From NCBI GenBank assembly GCA_018806915.1, contig JAGKQI010000102.1, positions 1,240,001 to 1,304,000 of the forward strand: a DNA stretch of 64,000 nucleotides, given 5' to 3'. This document shows positions 63,592-64,000 of this stretch, piece after piece; position 1 is the stretch's first letter; the number at the start of each line of letters is the position of its first letter. The DNA is from Phytophthora colocasiae. Taxonomy: Eukaryota > Oomycota > Peronosporomycetes > Peronosporales > Peronosporaceae. A program made the position numbers and the translations under genes. The notes beneath the pieces were generated by a model that saw only the letters and a list, made by a program, of their open reading frames with translations, was not told the origin of the DNA and did no database searches.

Positions 63592-64000
63592 TTAGTTGAG
63601 GGTGCCGGAGACTGCACCAATCTTGGCAGTGGGCGCTCCGGCAGCGCTCTTCAAGTAACACACCGGTTGACCGGGGTTGCTGTTGATGTACGTGTAGGCC
63701 TTGCAGCCTTCCGTGGCAACACATGCGTCGCAGCATTGGGAAGGTTGCTTAACGTACACTGTCTTGATGTCGTTGCTGGAGTAGTCGACGTCTGTCTCCT
63801 GGTGTGTGCACTGCGAAGGTGGCGTGATGCATTGGTAATAGTCCGAGCTCCAGGGCTGACAGTAATATCCGTCCGGGCAACACGTTACGCCGTTGCTGCT
63901 GCCACACTGTTCATTAGCCTTCACCAGGCAATTGTTGGCAGGCGAAGGGGGAGGTGTTGGCTCTGTCTCGTTGTTTACGGGTGTGGCAGTAGTGACAGCG
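63592..64000 (-). CDS. CBEL-like protein: cellulose-binding (CBM1) and PAN/Apple domains, partial
   Basis: The 3' end of a gene running off the right edge; at least 136 residues of frame are open. A Thr/Pro linker (TEPTPPPSPAN) leads to a fungal-type CBM1 (CGSSNGVTCCPDGYYCQPWS, then YYQC) and then a PAN/Apple domain (CCDACVATEGCKAYTYINS, VCYLKSAAG). This is the repeat unit of the CBEL glycoproteins of Phytophthora, which attach the cell wall to cellulose and are recognised by plants. The first in-frame Met-like codon is GTG at 63924, so the true start and signal peptide lie outside the window. Confidence 0.92.
   Translation of the reverse strand, partial: AVTTATPVNNETEPTPPPSPANNCLVKANEQCGSSNGVTCCPDGYYCQPWSSDYYQCITPPSQCTHQETDVDYSSNDIKTVYVKQPSQCCDACVATEGCKAYTYINSNPGQPVCYLKSAAGAPTAKIGAVSGTLN

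Noticed and set aside
1..64000. CRISPR arrays, tRNA, rRNA, operons, riboswitches
   Set aside because: None seen; the window is eukaryotic nuclear DNA and repeats are not regularly spaced.

Overview
The window looks like nuclear DNA of an oomycete, most likely Phytophthora or a close relative. The evidence is compact genes with short GT-AG introns (about 50-100 nt), head-to-head neighbours only about 100-300 bp apart, a degraded oomycete-style Mutator-like transposase with a SWIM finger, a CBEL-type cellulose-binding/PAN protein at the right edge, zoospore/cilium genes (DAW1-like WD40, kinesin) and a large four-domain cation channel. Gene models below were spliced by eye from the six frames. 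Where exon frames joined cleanly I give exon positions; where they did not I say so.

Layout. 0-7 kb: a partial IQ-like helical protein, a small ankyrin protein ending in a CaaX box, RIO2 kinase head-to-head with a TTC33-like TPR protein, and a SHAQKY-type MYB factor. 7.2-11.3 kb: a gene-poor stretch with a strong palindrome and a frameshifted MULE transposase relic. 11.3-15 kb: two oomycete-type proteins without clear function. 15.1-23.1 kb: a heavily rearranged block. A four-domain voltage-gated (EEEE, Ca-channel-like) gene is split, with domains I-II on the minus strand, domains III-IV inverted onto the plus strand and carrying a nonsense codon, and the C-terminal tail again on the minus strand. 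Beside it lies a broken amino-acid/polyamine permease with its own 180-bp internal inversion. A 684-bp insertion with 11-bp flanking repeats carries a 67-bp perfect copy of the permease exon.

23-48 kb is a housekeeping run: cysteinyl-tRNA synthetase, purple acid phosphatase, ribosomal protein L6, a PFK-2/FBPase-2 with a dead phosphatase site, kinesin, an IMP dehydrogenase pseudogene, a RING-H2 ligase, an EF-hand-like protein, PP2A scaffold subunit A, a triple-PH protein and a PX/PH-type phospholipase D. 48-52.5 kb holds a complete non-autonomous hAT-like element (TIRs plus 8-bp target duplication) carrying a glucose-6-phosphate-isomerase-like fragment, a CAP10/GT90-like protein of a type also found in giant viruses, and a second copy of the repeat seen at 17 kb.

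52.7-64 kb: VPS36, DAW1, a Rab GTPase, a PDK1-type kinase fused to a CPPED1-like metallophosphatase domain whose metal ligands are degenerate, a single-pass membrane protein, an OB-fold/zinc protein, and the CBEL-like partial gene.

The most notable items are the PDK1/pseudo-CPPED1 fusion, the cluster of inversions with a captured gene fragment at 15-20 kb, the kinase-only PFKFB, the gene-fragment-carrying hAT element and the giant-virus-like glycosyltransferase with an Arg/Asp/Ser-rich tail.
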